Positions 25,788 through 35,023 of a stretch of DNA of 64,000 nt are shown here, one piece after another. How positions within the stretch are numbered: position 1 is the first letter of the stretch; each line of letters starts with the position of its first letter. Source of the DNA: CAIYTF01 sp963664845. Lineage in GTDB: Bacteria; Bacteroidota; Ignavibacteria; Ignavibacteriales; Ignavibacteriaceae. The notes below the pieces were generated by a model. It did no database searches. It was not told the DNA's origin and was given only the letters and a program-made list of their open reading frames with translations. The DNA lies in contig OY761615.1 in NCBI GenBank assembly GCA_963664845.1, positions 2,542,001-2,606,000 of the forward strand. The letters run 5' to 3'. A program made the position numbers and the translations under genes.

Positions 25788-27212
25788 ATGATAAATAAAA
25801 AAACGAACCTGCGAATAAATTCCTTACCGGTCCTCTTGAGGGACCCGAAGATTCTTTTGGTTGGCGGCGGGAATGTTGCGTTCCAGAAAGCTATGGTGCT
25901 GGCAGATAATAATATCGATTTCAGCATCATCAGTTCAGCTTATATTCCTGAGTTCGGTCAGTTTACTGTTCCTGCAAAAATTAAATGTTTCGAAAAGCAA
26001 GACGCCGATACGTATAATATTATTGTTGATGCGACCGGGAATCAGGAAGTGAACCACCTGATAAAAGAAGTAAAACAGGAAAGATTTGTTCTCATAAACA
26101 CGGTGGATGTTCCACAGGAATGTGATTTTTACTTCTCTTCATTGCTGCAATATGCAAATTTGAAGATCGCTATATCCAGTGATGGCGCCAGCCCAACGTT
26201 TACACAAGTCGTAAGGAGCAAAATTAAGGCTTTTCTGCCGCAAACACTTGGCAATCTTGCTCGTGAAAAACTTCTGTTCCGCGAGAACGGAATTGTTGAG
26301 GTCGAAAAAACCAGGACTGAAACACAGGCAGCTTTCGGAAAAGTCTTTCTCATCGGCTGTGGAACCGGTGACGCGGAACTGCTTACTGTAAAAGCCTATA
26401 AACTGATTCAGACATTGGATGTTGTGTTCTATGATTATCTGATCACCGGGGAGATACTTGCGGTTGTCCCTGACTATGTGGAAAAAATATTCGTCGGCAA
26501 ATGCAAGGGCAGTCATTCGAAGAGCCAGGATGAAATAAATCAATTGCTTGCATCCTATGCCCGCAAAGGTCTTCGTGTTGGCAGACTAAAAAATGGTGAT
26601 CCTTACATATTTGGGCGTGGGGCAGAAGAAGCTGAATTTTTAGTCAGACACAATGTTCCCGTTGAAGTGATCCCGGGAATTTCATCAGCACTTGCAGCAC
26701 CGGCAGGAGCCGGAATTCCGCCAACATTGCGTGGAGTCGCCTCAAATTTACTTATAGTCACCGCTCATCTTGCCGACAAGTGCCAAAACCTTCAATGGAT
26801 TGAAACGCTGAATTTTGAGGATCAGACGACCATTGTGCTTATGGGATTAAGTCAGGCTGAGGCAATAACGGAACATGCTTTGCGAAGGGGAGTCCGGAAT
26901 GATCTGCCTGCTGCAATCATTTCCAATGCAACGAGGGCGAATCAAACTGTGATAATTTCGACAATAGCAAATCTTGGTGAAGATGCCAAAGATGCAGAAT
27001 CACCTGCGGTTATAGTTTTTGGAGAAGTTGTAAATTATCGGACACGGCTTAATTATTTACTTGCGTCGCAACAGGCTGATTGGACATCCACGTCTGGCAG
27101 GGCAATGCAGCCTGAATCCGAGATTGAGAGTAACTTTTCATCCGGGGAAAAGCCGAAAGCAAAACAACTTGCCTCCGGCCATTCAATTTCGTTATCTGTT
27201 CCGCTGCTGTAA
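25788..27212 (+). CDS. cysG: Siroheme synthase (precorrin-2 dehydrogenase / uroporphyrinogen-III methyltransferase)
   Basis: Makes siroheme, the cofactor of the sulfite reductase just upstream. 474 aa from ATG 25788; the open frame begins at 25725 inside the reductase gene but those residues do not match. Residues 1-190: NAD-binding and ferrochelatase part (ILLVGGGNVAFQKAMVL, DATGNQEV, SDGASPTFTQVVRSKI). Residues about 205-440: SAM uroporphyrinogen methyltransferase (VFLIGCGTGDAELLTVKA, VGRLKNGDPYIFGRGAEEAE, VIPGISSALAAPAGAGIP, TAHL). A hydrophilic tail of about 40 residues follows. The start lies 13 bp after the upstream stop. Confidence 0.95.
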   Translation: MINKKTNLRINSLPVLLRDPKILLVGGGNVAFQKAMVLADNNIDFSIISSAYIPEFGQFTVPAKIKCFEKQDADTYNIIVDATGNQEVNHLIKEVKQERFVLINTVDVPQECDFYFSSLLQYANLKIAISSDGASPTFTQVVRSKIKAFLPQTLGNLAREKLLFRENGIVEVEKTRTETQAAFGKVFLIGCGTGDAELLTVKAYKLIQTLDVVFYDYLITGEILAVVPDYVEKIFVGKCKGSHSKSQDEINQLLASYARKGLRVGRLKNGDPYIFGRGAEEAEFLVRHNVPVEVIPGISSALAAPAGAGIPPTLRGVASNLLIVTAHLADKCQNLQWIETLNFEDQTTIVLMGLSQAEAITEHALRRGVRNDLPAAIISNATRANQTVIISTIANLGEDAKDAESPAVIVFGEVVNYRTRLNYLLASQQADWTSTSGRAMQPESEIESNFSSGEKPKAKQLASGHSISLSVPLL

Positions 27213-27318
27213 TCCGGTCACCTCATGGAACACCAGTTTCGAGACCGGCAGCCTTTCTGCTCTGAATTATCTTGTAATCCAGCGCAAAAATCATATAATA
27301 ACACCGAAACTCCCACTT

Positions 27319-27337
27319 GGCAATGGTGTCAACTTAG
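27319..27337 (+). repeat. Dispersed GGTGTCAACTTA repeat copy
   Basis: GGCAATGGTGTCAACTTAG matches the copy at 5789-5807 with one change and the inverted copy at 6151-6170. It lies a few bases before a palindromic element in a stretch of about 470 bp with no gene. Confidence 0.7.
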
Positions 27338-27354
27338 TGGTAAAAACCATACCT

Positions 27355-27514
27355 GTCATTCCGAGGAGTCATCGACGAAGTGCCTCATCCCGTGGGCGGG
27401 GCAATCTTAACATGATAGTCGGGGCACTTTGCTTAGCTAAACTGTGAGATAGCCCCGCCCACGGGATATCGGCTGCACTCGACTTCTCCTGCGAGGACTC
27501 GGGATCGCAATGAC
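27355..27514. repeat. Long imperfect palindromic element, MITE-like
   Basis: About 160 bp whose arms pair: ATCCCGTGGGCGGGGC (27387-27402) and GCCCCGCCCACGGGAT (27452-27467) are perfect 16-bp complements. Outer ends GTCATTCCGAGGAGTC and GACTCGGGATCGCAATGAC pair imperfectly, and GAAGTGC/GCACTTTG are in between. There is no transposase. GTCATTCCGAGGAG-ended elements are common intergenic repeats in related genomes. It may also act as a bidirectional terminator after the sulfate operon. Confidence 0.65.
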
Positions 27515-27681
27515 CAATTTCCAATTATGTGACACTCACCACTTGTGGCGGAAACGTCACCACCTTGCAAACTGCAATTACTTCTTGAATAAGCAGGAGA
27601 ACTATAGTATTTTTACCGATTAGCATTTTGAAAATTCCCGGTACTGCAATTATTGCATATTCACTATAAGAAAAGAGTTTC

Positions 27682-28605
27682 ATGAAACGATTTCTGGTGT
27701 ATTTTTTCCTCGTAGTATTTCTCGTCGGCTTCTGGTTTGTGTTTAAATCCTGCAGCGGCGTCTCAATTCTGGACTTTGTGGCAGGAAAACGGGCTCAGCC
27801 TGCTTACAGTGGCGTTGAAGTGGACGCGTCAGCCCAACGTGAAGTTGCCTATGACCCCAACAGCGAACAGAGTATTCAGGAATTTAAGATCGCCGAGCGG
27901 AAAAAGCGCGCACGAAGCCGGTTCGCCGGCGACACCATCGACCTTATGGAATATATCCTCAAAACCTACCCTAAGGGAACGTACCTGATAGATTTTGACA
28001 GGACCACCACGTATAATGTTCCGCAGTCTGCGGTCATTTACCTGAAACAGGCAGACGGCACCTATATTCTTGCACTCATCGCCAAATCAAAAATGGACAC
28101 TGATGAAAAACGTGTTATTGAACAGAAAAACGTGATCGGCTATGATGCCAGTTATATTGACTTTGACAGTACGCGCCTTGGTACTGCCATTTTCTTTCTT
28201 GAGCTGTATAAATATTCCAACGGCGAATTTTCAAACGTGTGGGAAGATACAGTCCCCATCCATGGCGGGTTCAACCGGATGAGTATGGAAACCTGGAAAC
28301 CAAAGAATATCCCGTATGTAAGAGTTAATTTTGACGATGCCCGCTATTCAGGGCACGACGATTATAATTATTTTCTTATCAACGGATTGCTCAAGAAACC
28401 GCACCGGATGGAAACCTATGCCGCCATTAACCGGAAACGCACTATGATCGACTATGATCACGACAGTATTCCCGACTACTGTGAGTACCTGTACGTGGAT
28501 AGCGGGGACTGGGTTGGAACTCCCGATTCGGTTATTTTCGTTTGGAGCAAAAAAGACAGCGTCTATGTCAACACCAGGAACAAAAAACAAACAAGGCGAT
28601 ATTAA
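27682..28605 (+). CDS. Secreted or lipid-anchored protein of unknown function
   Basis: A 307-aa protein whose N-terminus is a strong hydrophobic segment ending near a cysteine (VFLVGFWFVFKSCSGVS), so either a lipoprotein or a membrane-anchored protein. A basic stretch (ERKKRARSRF) is followed by a domain of about 210 residues with no recognised motif. It contains YDHDSIPDYCE near the C-terminus, a possible Ca-binding-like loop. It is about 80 bp upstream of the homocysteine S-methyltransferase gene. Confidence 0.75.
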   Translation: MKRFLVYFFLVVFLVGFWFVFKSCSGVSILDFVAGKRAQPAYSGVEVDASAQREVAYDPNSEQSIQEFKIAERKKRARSRFAGDTIDLMEYILKTYPKGTYLIDFDRTTTYNVPQSAVIYLKQADGTYILALIAKSKMDTDEKRVIEQKNVIGYDASYIDFDSTRLGTAIFFLELYKYSNGEFSNVWEDTVPIHGGFNRMSMETWKPKNIPYVRVNFDDARYSGHDDYNYFLINGLLKKPHRMETYAAINRKRTMIDYDHDSIPDYCEYLYVDSGDWVGTPDSVIFVWSKKDSVYVNTRNKKQTRRY

Positions 28606-28686
28606 TCTGACCGGACCGGCGCCAAAACCGGCACTCCGTCTGGTTATGATTTCGTGTGACTTAATAGAAAATGAATTGACCTGTTG

Positions 28687-29568
28687 ATGGCATTAACTAA
28701 GGCAGTATTCCGTAAACTTCTTGCAGGAGCCAAACCACTCCTGCTTGACGGTGCTCTTGGAACATTCCTAATCCGGCAGACACAAATGAAAGATCAAATC
28801 CTGTGGACTTCAACCCTGAATTTGAGTCACCCTGAAACAGTAAGGAATGTCTTTTCCAGTTATATCGAGGCAGGGGCGGAAATCATCACCACCAACACTT
28901 TCAGAACCAATCTTGCGGCATATGAACAGGCCGGACTCAGTTCCGGTTATGCTGCCTTTGTACAGGCAGGTGTTAAGCCAGCCCTGCTGGCCCGGCAGGA
29001 TCATCTCTCGGTATTGATCGCCGGCTCGAATGCGCCTGCGGAAGATTGTTACCAGGCGGAGAGGACGCTGAACCCAACCTTGCTGAAAATTAATCACGAA
29101 TTGCATATTGACACCCTTATTGAAGCCGGTGTTGATTTTATCCTCAACGAAACGCAAAGTCATTTTGACGAGATCGAAATTATCTGCAATTACTGTGATA
29201 AAAAATCACTTCCCTATATTATCAGTCTTTTCCTTACTGAAGATCTTCGTATCCTTTCCGGCGAGTCGTTACGGGAAGTATTGAATAAACTCATGCGCTT
29301 TGATGTGGATGCAGTTTCTTTTAACTGCATTTCCCCATCTGTTTTTTCGACGGTTTTGGAAAAGGTTGACCTTCCGACCCGTTGGGGATTCTATTTAAAT
29401 TGCGGAACCGGAAACGTTAGAGATGCAAATCTGGTTGGTTGTATTCCCCCTGCTGATTATTCAGTTGTGGTTAAATCAGCCTTACCACATCATCCATCAC
29501 TTGTTGGAGGATGTTGCGGTTCAACACCTGAGCACATAAGAGAATTGAGGAGTTTACTTGATGCGTAG
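28687..29568 (+). CDS. Homocysteine S-methyltransferase family protein
   Basis: A 293-aa protein with the Zn-dependent methyltransferase fold. LLLDGALGTFLIRQ and AGAEIITTNTFRTN open the barrel, ETQSHFDEIEI lies in the middle, and the terminal VGGCCGSTPEHIREL carries the Zn-binding Cys-Cys; the third Zn ligand is the Cys in SFNCISP. It probably remethylates homocysteine to methionine, though the methyl donor is unknown. ATG 28687 is chosen over the TTG one codon before it. It overlaps ispE by eight bases. Confidence 0.88.
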   Translation: MALTKAVFRKLLAGAKPLLLDGALGTFLIRQTQMKDQILWTSTLNLSHPETVRNVFSSYIEAGAEIITTNTFRTNLAAYEQAGLSSGYAAFVQAGVKPALLARQDHLSVLIAGSNAPAEDCYQAERTLNPTLLKINHELHIDTLIEAGVDFILNETQSHFDEIEIICNYCDKKSLPYIISLFLTEDLRILSGESLREVLNKLMRFDVDAVSFNCISPSVFSTVLEKVDLPTRWGFYLNCGTGNVRDANLVGCIPPADYSVVVKSALPHHPSLVGGCCGSTPEHIRELRSLLDA

Positions 29569-30400
29569 AGCCTTTATGAAATCACCTGCCAAAATAAATC
29601 TTGGCCTGAATATTTTGCGAAAACGCGATGACGGGTTCCATGATATTGAGAGCATCATGTATCAATTGGGACTCACCGACACGCTCATTTTTGAAAAGAC
29701 TGATACATTCTCCTTTTCAACTGAAAATCTTGAGCTGTCTTCGGACATTTCAAACAACCTCATTGTTCGCGCCGTGCGGAAGCTTGAAGAAATAACGGGA
29801 AAGCACCTTGATATTAAAATAACCCTGGAGAAAAACATTCCCATGGGTGCGGGACTTGGTGGTGGAAGTTCAAATGCAGCAATTACCCTTACGGCATTAA
29901 ACGAATTATTCGGATTGGACCTTACCGATGCCGTTTTGTTGCGGCTGGCCGGCCACCTGGGCTCGGACGTCCCCTTTTTTATTAAACCGGCTCCGGCATA
30001 TGCCACTTCCCGCGGAGAAGTGCTTAAGCGTTTTGCGTTCGAGCTCCCCTATAGCATTGTGCTGGTAAATCCGGGTATACACGTTTCAACGCCCTGGGCT
30101 TATAAGAATGTTACGCCATCGATGCCCGAAACTCCACTCAGAGAATGGATCGAAAAGGGAACGTTCAATGCGGAAGAATTGCTTGGTTACCTCAAAAACG
30201 ATTTTGAGATCCCGGTATTCACAGCATTCCCTGAGATTAAAACGATCAAGGAAAAATTGCTGCAATCCGGGGCCATCTTTGCCCTTATGAGCGGCAGCGG
30301 ATCGTCCGTTTTTGCTCTCTTTGACGATCCGCAAAAGGCGGAGGACGCATTCACTAAATTCAACAAAAATTATTTCACCTATATCGAAGTTCCCGAATAG
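29561..30400 (+). CDS. ispE: 4-diphosphocytidyl-2-C-methyl-D-erythritol kinase
   Basis: A MEP-pathway kinase of the GHMP family. The protein starts with KSPAKINLGLNILRKRDDGF (substrate site) and has the ATP loop IPMGAGLGGGSSNAAITL, LGSDVPFFI, and the C-terminal LMSGSGSSVFALF. ATG 29561 gives 279 aa; ATG 29576 (MKSPAK) is an equally good start. The gene overlaps the preceding methyltransferase gene. Confidence 0.95.
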   Translation: MRRAFMKSPAKINLGLNILRKRDDGFHDIESIMYQLGLTDTLIFEKTDTFSFSTENLELSSDISNNLIVRAVRKLEEITGKHLDIKITLEKNIPMGAGLGGGSSNAAITLTALNELFGLDLTDAVLLRLAGHLGSDVPFFIKPAPAYATSRGEVLKRFAFELPYSIVLVNPGIHVSTPWAYKNVTPSMPETPLREWIEKGTFNAEELLGYLKNDFEIPVFTAFPEIKTIKEKLLQSGAIFALMSGSGSSVFALFDDPQKAEDAFTKFNKNYFTYIEVPE

Positions 30401-30426
30401 GGAATAACAGTCAGATTAGAAAACCG

Positions 30427-32364
30427 ATGAAACAAAAAACAAAAGCTGCCTCACCGGCCAGACCGATTAAATCTTCGGACACAAATGCGCAAAATGAAGC
30501 GAAGAAAAGCTACCCAAAGTGGTTTTATGCCATTCCTCTGGTTGTAATAATAGTCTTCTTTGTATTACTGGAAGCAGGGCTGAGGCTTTTTAACTATGGT
30601 AAGGATATACCTGTATTTCGTCAATATGTTTCGTCCTATCCCGATCATTTGTTTTTTAACCCAGATATTATCGGAAAATATTTTTCTACTAATCCACCCA
30701 GCATCATTTTTGACGGGTTCAGAAAAGAGAAACTGCCCAACACAATAAGAATATTTGTACTTGGGGAAAGCAGTGCGGCGGGATGGCCCTATCACCCTAA
30801 TACTGCTTTTCCGCGCTACATCCGGAATTGCCTGGAAGCTGCCTACCCTGAAAAATGTATCGAGGTTGTCAATCTCGGAGTCTCCGCAATAAGCACCTTC
30901 ACCATAAGGGATATTCTCCCTGATGTGTTGCAGCAAAAACCGGATATGATACTCATCTATACCGGTCACAACGAGTATTATGGCGCGCTAGGTGTAGCCT
31001 CGACCCAGTCTCTGGGAAAATCGCGTTTCCTCATCAATTTTATGCTATCGGTTCAAAAATACCGGGTTGTTCAGCTTGTGCAAAACAGCATTCGCAGCCT
31101 CTGGGCAACACTATCACCTGAAAACAAGCCGACAACGCAGGAGCAGAACAGCACGCTCATGGAACGCGTCATTGGAGAGAGCAGCATTCCATTGAATTCG
31201 GACCTGTATAAGAACGGCATTAAGCAGTTTGAAGGCAATATGCGGGACATTATTGAGGAATGTAATGCCGCGCACGTTCCTGTGGTAATTGGCAATCTTG
31301 CATGTAATCTGAAAGATCAAAAACCATTTATCTCTACCGATATTCCCGGCCTTGAGCGTGCAGACAAAGCGTATGCTGAAGCACAAGCTGCTTATTCCGC
31401 GGGTGATTATTCCGGGGCAAAACAATTGTTCATGAAGGCCCGCGACTTAGATGCATTGCGCTTTCGCGCACCGTCGGACATCAACGACCTTATTAAAAAG
31501 CTGGCAACAGACTGCAACGCTTCTTTTGTGGATGTGGAGTCTGCTTTAAATGAGGAATCGGAACATGGTATAACCGGGAAAGAACTTATGGTTGATCATT
31601 TGCATCCTAATGTTAAGGGGTATCAGTTGATAGGTCGTGCTTTTTTTCACGTGATGGAAAGCAAACATCTTCTGCCACCAACCGCGAAACCCACTACGGA
31701 AAAAACCATTGACAGTGTGGCATTGGCTCAGGCTACTTTCACAAAACTTGACTCAATTTATGCCGACCTGCGGTTACGCGTATTGCTTGGAGCCTATCCG
31801 TTTGTTCCCAAGGGCCAGGCGAATGAACTTGTTGCATCCTTTGTGCCGAAAGACCTGATTGATTCGTTGGCCTACAGAATTGTATTCGCCCGGGATATGG
31901 CAGTGGAAGAGGGGCATTATGAACTGGCTGACGTCTATTTACGCAAAGGTGATCTGGATGCATTTGAAAAGGAAATCAATGTTTTAATCTCGGAAAACAT
32001 TCTTGACTCCCGCCCCCGGACCAGGCTGATCAAGGCTCTGCTGGCCAACGGGAAACTTGACCGGGCACTTCCTTACCTGTTCAGTATGGAAAAGTATTGC
32101 GGTAACGGTTTCAGTGCAGGATGTATTGGCGTGATCTATCTGAATAAAAAAATGTATAAAGAGTGCCTCCCCTGGCTGGAAAAGGCTGTTCTGCTCTCTC
32201 CAACTGACGCGGCATCCTGGTATAACACAGCATTGGCCTATTTTTACAACGAAAAAATTTCAGCGGCCTATTCAGCAATTAACAAGACATTGGAGCTGAA
32301 TCCCCGCCATGAGCAGGCACAACAGTTCAAACATATGCTTCAGGAGAAATACGGCGCGAAATAG
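30427..32364 (+). CDS. Membrane-anchored SGNH/GDSL hydrolase with C-terminal TPR repeats
   Basis: 645 aa. A cytoplasmic basic stretch is followed by a transmembrane helix at about residues 32-49, then a periplasmic SGNH hydrolase: block I VLGESSAAGW (nucleophile Ser115), block II NLGVSA, block III TGHNEYYG (Asn182) and block V VDHLHPNVKG (Asp and His). The last 200 or so residues are TPR-like helical repeats (ASWYNTALAYFYNEK, AINKTLELNPRHEQAQQF). Such enzymes deacylate or acylate polysaccharides or lipids at the envelope; the substrate is unknown. No SxtJ or carbamoyltransferase neighbour is present. Confidence 0.88.
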   Translation: MKQKTKAASPARPIKSSDTNAQNEAKKSYPKWFYAIPLVVIIVFFVLLEAGLRLFNYGKDIPVFRQYVSSYPDHLFFNPDIIGKYFSTNPPSIIFDGFRKEKLPNTIRIFVLGESSAAGWPYHPNTAFPRYIRNCLEAAYPEKCIEVVNLGVSAISTFTIRDILPDVLQQKPDMILIYTGHNEYYGALGVASTQSLGKSRFLINFMLSVQKYRVVQLVQNSIRSLWATLSPENKPTTQEQNSTLMERVIGESSIPLNSDLYKNGIKQFEGNMRDIIEECNAAHVPVVIGNLACNLKDQKPFISTDIPGLERADKAYAEAQAAYSAGDYSGAKQLFMKARDLDALRFRAPSDINDLIKKLATDCNASFVDVESALNEESEHGITGKELMVDHLHPNVKGYQLIGRAFFHVMESKHLLPPTAKPTTEKTIDSVALAQATFTKLDSIYADLRLRVLLGAYPFVPKGQANELVASFVPKDLIDSLAYRIVFARDMAVEEGHYELADVYLRKGDLDAFEKEINVLISENILDSRPRTRLIKALLANGKLDRALPYLFSMEKYCGNGFSAGCIGVIYLNKKMYKECLPWLEKAVLLSPTDAASWYNTALAYFYNEKISAAYSAINKTLELNPRHEQAQQFKHMLQEKYGAK

Positions 32365-32413
32365 TCAGTGACGCCACGATCTTCCCGGCGGCAAGAGAAC
32401 CGTTTTATTATTT

Positions 32414-32425
32414 TTGCATATACAA
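32414..32425. promoter_or_regulatory. Candidate MarR operator (downstream copy)
   Basis: TTGCATATACAA in the 70-bp gap between the convergent SGNH and marR genes. Its reverse complement differs from the upstream site at one base (TTGTATATGCAA against TTGTATGTGCAA). It may be a second binding site or chance similarity in AT-rich DNA. Confidence 0.3.
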
Positions 32426-32434
32426 ACGATAGCA

Positions 32435-32887
32435 TCATCTAATGTTTTTCGCTGCCAGTTTAACCGCGGACTTAAATATCCTGGCGGTCAATTTTTTGCT
32501 TTTTTCTTTACCCAGGATGTCCGTATAGCGGATTGTGAGGCTTGCCCATGATTCCATAAGCGCTGGTTTCAGAGAAATGCCCTTTTCGGTAGCACTGACT
32601 GCCGTATTTTTGCCGCTGACTGTCCGCTGCACCAACCCCTGAAGCTCAAGCTTCTCAACAAACCTGGTAATGGTTGAGGGTGACAACATCAATATCCGGC
32701 TGATCTCCATTGGCTGAATTCCGGGTTTATCGATGACAGCAATCAGCAGAAAGGCATGTGAAGGAGCCAGCCCGGTTTTGGCGAACTCATCATCCGCCAG
32801 TTTCTCGGTCTCACGCGAAAGAGCGTTAGCTGAAAAATACAGACAACGGTCAAATTTGTTTTGTTTATCAGACATATCGGCACCCAT
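32435..32887 (-). CDS. MarR-family transcriptional regulator
   Basis: A 150-aa winged-helix regulator. The HTH segment is ISRILMLSPSTITRFVEKLE followed by GLVQRTVSGKNTAVSATEKG (the wing). Its neighbours are on other operons, so its targets are unclear. An inverted repeat TTG-N6-CAA at 32894-32905 lies seven bases upstream of the start codon and another copy lies just after the stop (32414-32425), which suggests autoregulation. ATG 32887 is used; ATG 32875 (MSDKQNKF) is also possible. Confidence 0.92.
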   Translation of the reverse strand: MGADMSDKQNKFDRCLYFSANALSRETEKLADDEFAKTGLAPSHAFLLIAVIDKPGIQPMEISRILMLSPSTITRFVEKLELQGLVQRTVSGKNTAVSATEKGISLKPALMESWASLTIRYTDILGKEKSKKLTARIFKSAVKLAAKNIR

Positions 32888-32893
32888 TATTTA

Positions 32894-32905
32894 TTGTATG
32901 TGCAA
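32894..32905. promoter_or_regulatory. Candidate MarR operator (upstream copy)
   Basis: TTGTATGTGCAA, a TTG-N6-CAA inverted repeat in the promoter region of the marR-type gene, next to an AT-rich TATATTTG that could be a Bacteroidota -7 element. A near-identical site in the opposite orientation stands at 32414-32425 (TTGCATATACAA). Not proven. Confidence 0.4.
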
Positions 32906-33117
32906 ATATATAATAAAATTTGGCATAGTGTACTCCCGGACAAAGCAAATGCTTCGGGTAAAGTGGTGGGCTTTTATGTATTATGTTTAATTTAGGCGTA
33001 AATGATCGTTTTTTTCTGTACCTACCGGCTCCGCACTATAGCCTGATCATTTTGAATGAAATGTACATATGGCTTCATGGAGCAGGAAAAAAATGTTGGG
33101 ATGTTACGGACAGCGGG

Positions 33118-33138
33118 ACGGGATCCATTTGATCCCGT
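33118..33138 (-). terminator. Hairpin after the PAS kinase gene (possible terminator)
   Basis: ACGGGATC (33118-33125) and GATCCCGT (33131-33138) form a perfect 8-bp stem with a five-base loop, 5 bp beyond the stop of the last flagellar-cluster gene. There is no U-tract on the minus strand, so termination is uncertain. Confidence 0.4.
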
Positions 33139-33143
33139 GAGTT

Positions 33144-35021
33144 TTATGATTGGTTATTGGGAAATTTAATAATTACCGTTGCGCCTTCATTCGGCCGGCT
33201 CTTTACCTTCAAATCACCTTTGAGAGCTTTTGTCAGACGATAAGCTATGGTCAGCCCAAGTCCAGCACCTTCATAACGGCGCTTATGACCTTCATCCTCC
33301 TCCTGAACAAACGGTTGAAGGATACGGTCTATTTTTTGCTCATCAATACCCCGACCGGTGTCGGAAATATAAACGGTAACGGAATCAGGTGCACCAATGG
33401 TCTTGATGATAACCTTCCCATTCGGTACGTTATATTTTATGGCATTATCTACCACGGCTTCAATAATTTTCCTGATCTTGCTTTCATCAGTGACAATTTC
33501 ACCGACTTCTTCATCAAAATCGACATGAATGGCGATAGTCTTGTCGGCGGCAAGCGCCAGCAGGTCCTGAAACGAAGCCTCCACCAATTTATTGAAATCG
33601 TGCCCGGCAAACTGGAAATTATAATCTTCTGACTCGATCATCGAGACTTCAACAATATTATCAATCAGCTTCAGCATTCGTTTAACGCCATCTTTCAGAT
33701 AGCCCGTCATTTCCTGAACAGAATCGAAATAACCGCTGGTGATGTCGTCGCAAAGAAGGTTCGCGTATCCAATGATCGCCATGGAGGGTGTTCTGATCTC
33801 ATGAGACATGTTGGCAAGGAAGGCGGACTTCAGTTTATTTAGCTGAGTTTCCTTTTCATATGCCTGCCTGAGTTTCTTTTCATGTTCCATCTGTTCAGTG
33901 ATATCGGCGAGTGTAACAATATAATACCGAACATCATCGTGGATATCGTCAGTGAAGGTGATTTTAACGGTAAAGCGACGCTGCCGTATTTTGTCAAAGT
34001 AAGGCAAGGCGTATTGGGTTTTCCCGTTTTCGGAAAACTCCGGCATTGCTTCAAGGATCAGCCCGTATAATTCCGGCTGCAGAATGGTTTCCACCGGTTT
34101 GCCGATAGCTTCCAGTTTGCTCAGACCTACCGATTCAAGGAAATTGTCATTTGCGTTATCAAGCAGCAAATCACTTTCATAGTGTCTGATAATCAGCAAC
34201 AGATCGGAAATATTGTTGATGATGGACCGCTGGCGTTCTTCTGACTGACGTACCATCATGTTTTTTTGAACGTGCTGGGTTATATCATGTGCGGTAACCA
34301 CAAAATGGTTCAGTGCATTCATTTCCTGCACAACCGGTACCAATTGCAGTTCCTGATACCAGACTGTTCCATTGGCTTCGGTTCCCGAGATCATGCAGTT
34401 CCAGTGTGTTTGCGCAACCAGAGCCTCGCGCAGCAAAAAATTTTCTTCCTCGGGGACAAGCGACTCGAACATTTCCGGAAGGAAGGAACGGAAAAGTTCT
34501 TCAATTTTTTTGTTCAGAATAACTTCGAAAGACCGCGTTGAATAGGTGACATACCCATCCTTATCGGTAATGATGACGGGGACATTCCCATATTCGAGTG
34601 CATTGTGTAGTGTATTAATTCTGCTCTCAAACTGTTTCCGTTCTTCGGATGAAGTGAATAACAGCAGGAGATATTCTTCTTCCCCAATTAAGATCCGCTC
34701 CAGAGCGACCAAATATCCCTGATGTGCCCCCTGGCCATTTTTACCCGCCATAATATCAAGCTGAATACCGCGGTATTTGCTCTTGACCAATCCGGCAATA
34801 AACTGACTGAGCGACGGTTCAGACGACATTGTTGAGATGAAACTTCCCTCAGCGACACCAAAAGAATCACGGAATGACTGCGTTGCATAGGTCACTTCGC
34901 CGTCAACGGTCACAATTGCCAACGGACTGTTCCCAGGCAATTCTTGCAAAGCCCTGAATTCCTCCAGCGAGCGGAAGGTACGTGAAGACCCGGTTATATT
35001 TGATATTTCAGGAAGTTCCAT
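33144..35021 (-). CDS. PAS-domain hybrid-free sensor histidine kinase
   Basis: A 625-aa soluble kinase with no transmembrane helix. Three PAS-like domains (around residues 30-130, 140-260 and 265-390; the second contains VIITDKDGYVTYSTRSFEV) lead to a DHp domain with His407 in NMSHEIRTPSMAII and a complete catalytic domain (KIIEAVVDNAIKYNVPN, SDTGRGID, YEGAGLGL). Its natural partner is not clear; several receivers lie upstream in the same operon (35701, 36344, 38400). It is the last gene of the flagellar supercluster and starts 2 bp after the upstream unknown gene. Confidence 0.92.
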   Translation of the reverse strand: MELPEISNITGSSRTFRSLEEFRALQELPGNSPLAIVTVDGEVTYATQSFRDSFGVAEGSFISTMSSEPSLSQFIAGLVKSKYRGIQLDIMAGKNGQGAHQGYLVALERILIGEEEYLLLLFTSSEERKQFESRINTLHNALEYGNVPVIITDKDGYVTYSTRSFEVILNKKIEELFRSFLPEMFESLVPEEENFLLREALVAQTHWNCMISGTEANGTVWYQELQLVPVVQEMNALNHFVVTAHDITQHVQKNMMVRQSEERQRSIINNISDLLLIIRHYESDLLLDNANDNFLESVGLSKLEAIGKPVETILQPELYGLILEAMPEFSENGKTQYALPYFDKIRQRRFTVKITFTDDIHDDVRYYIVTLADITEQMEHEKKLRQAYEKETQLNKLKSAFLANMSHEIRTPSMAIIGYANLLCDDITSGYFDSVQEMTGYLKDGVKRMLKLIDNIVEVSMIESEDYNFQFAGHDFNKLVEASFQDLLALAADKTIAIHVDFDEEVGEIVTDESKIRKIIEAVVDNAIKYNVPNGKVIIKTIGAPDSVTVYISDTGRGIDEQKIDRILQPFVQEEDEGHKRRYEGAGLGLTIAYRLTKALKGDLKVKSRPNEGATVIIKFPNNQS

Positions 35022-35023
35022 AA

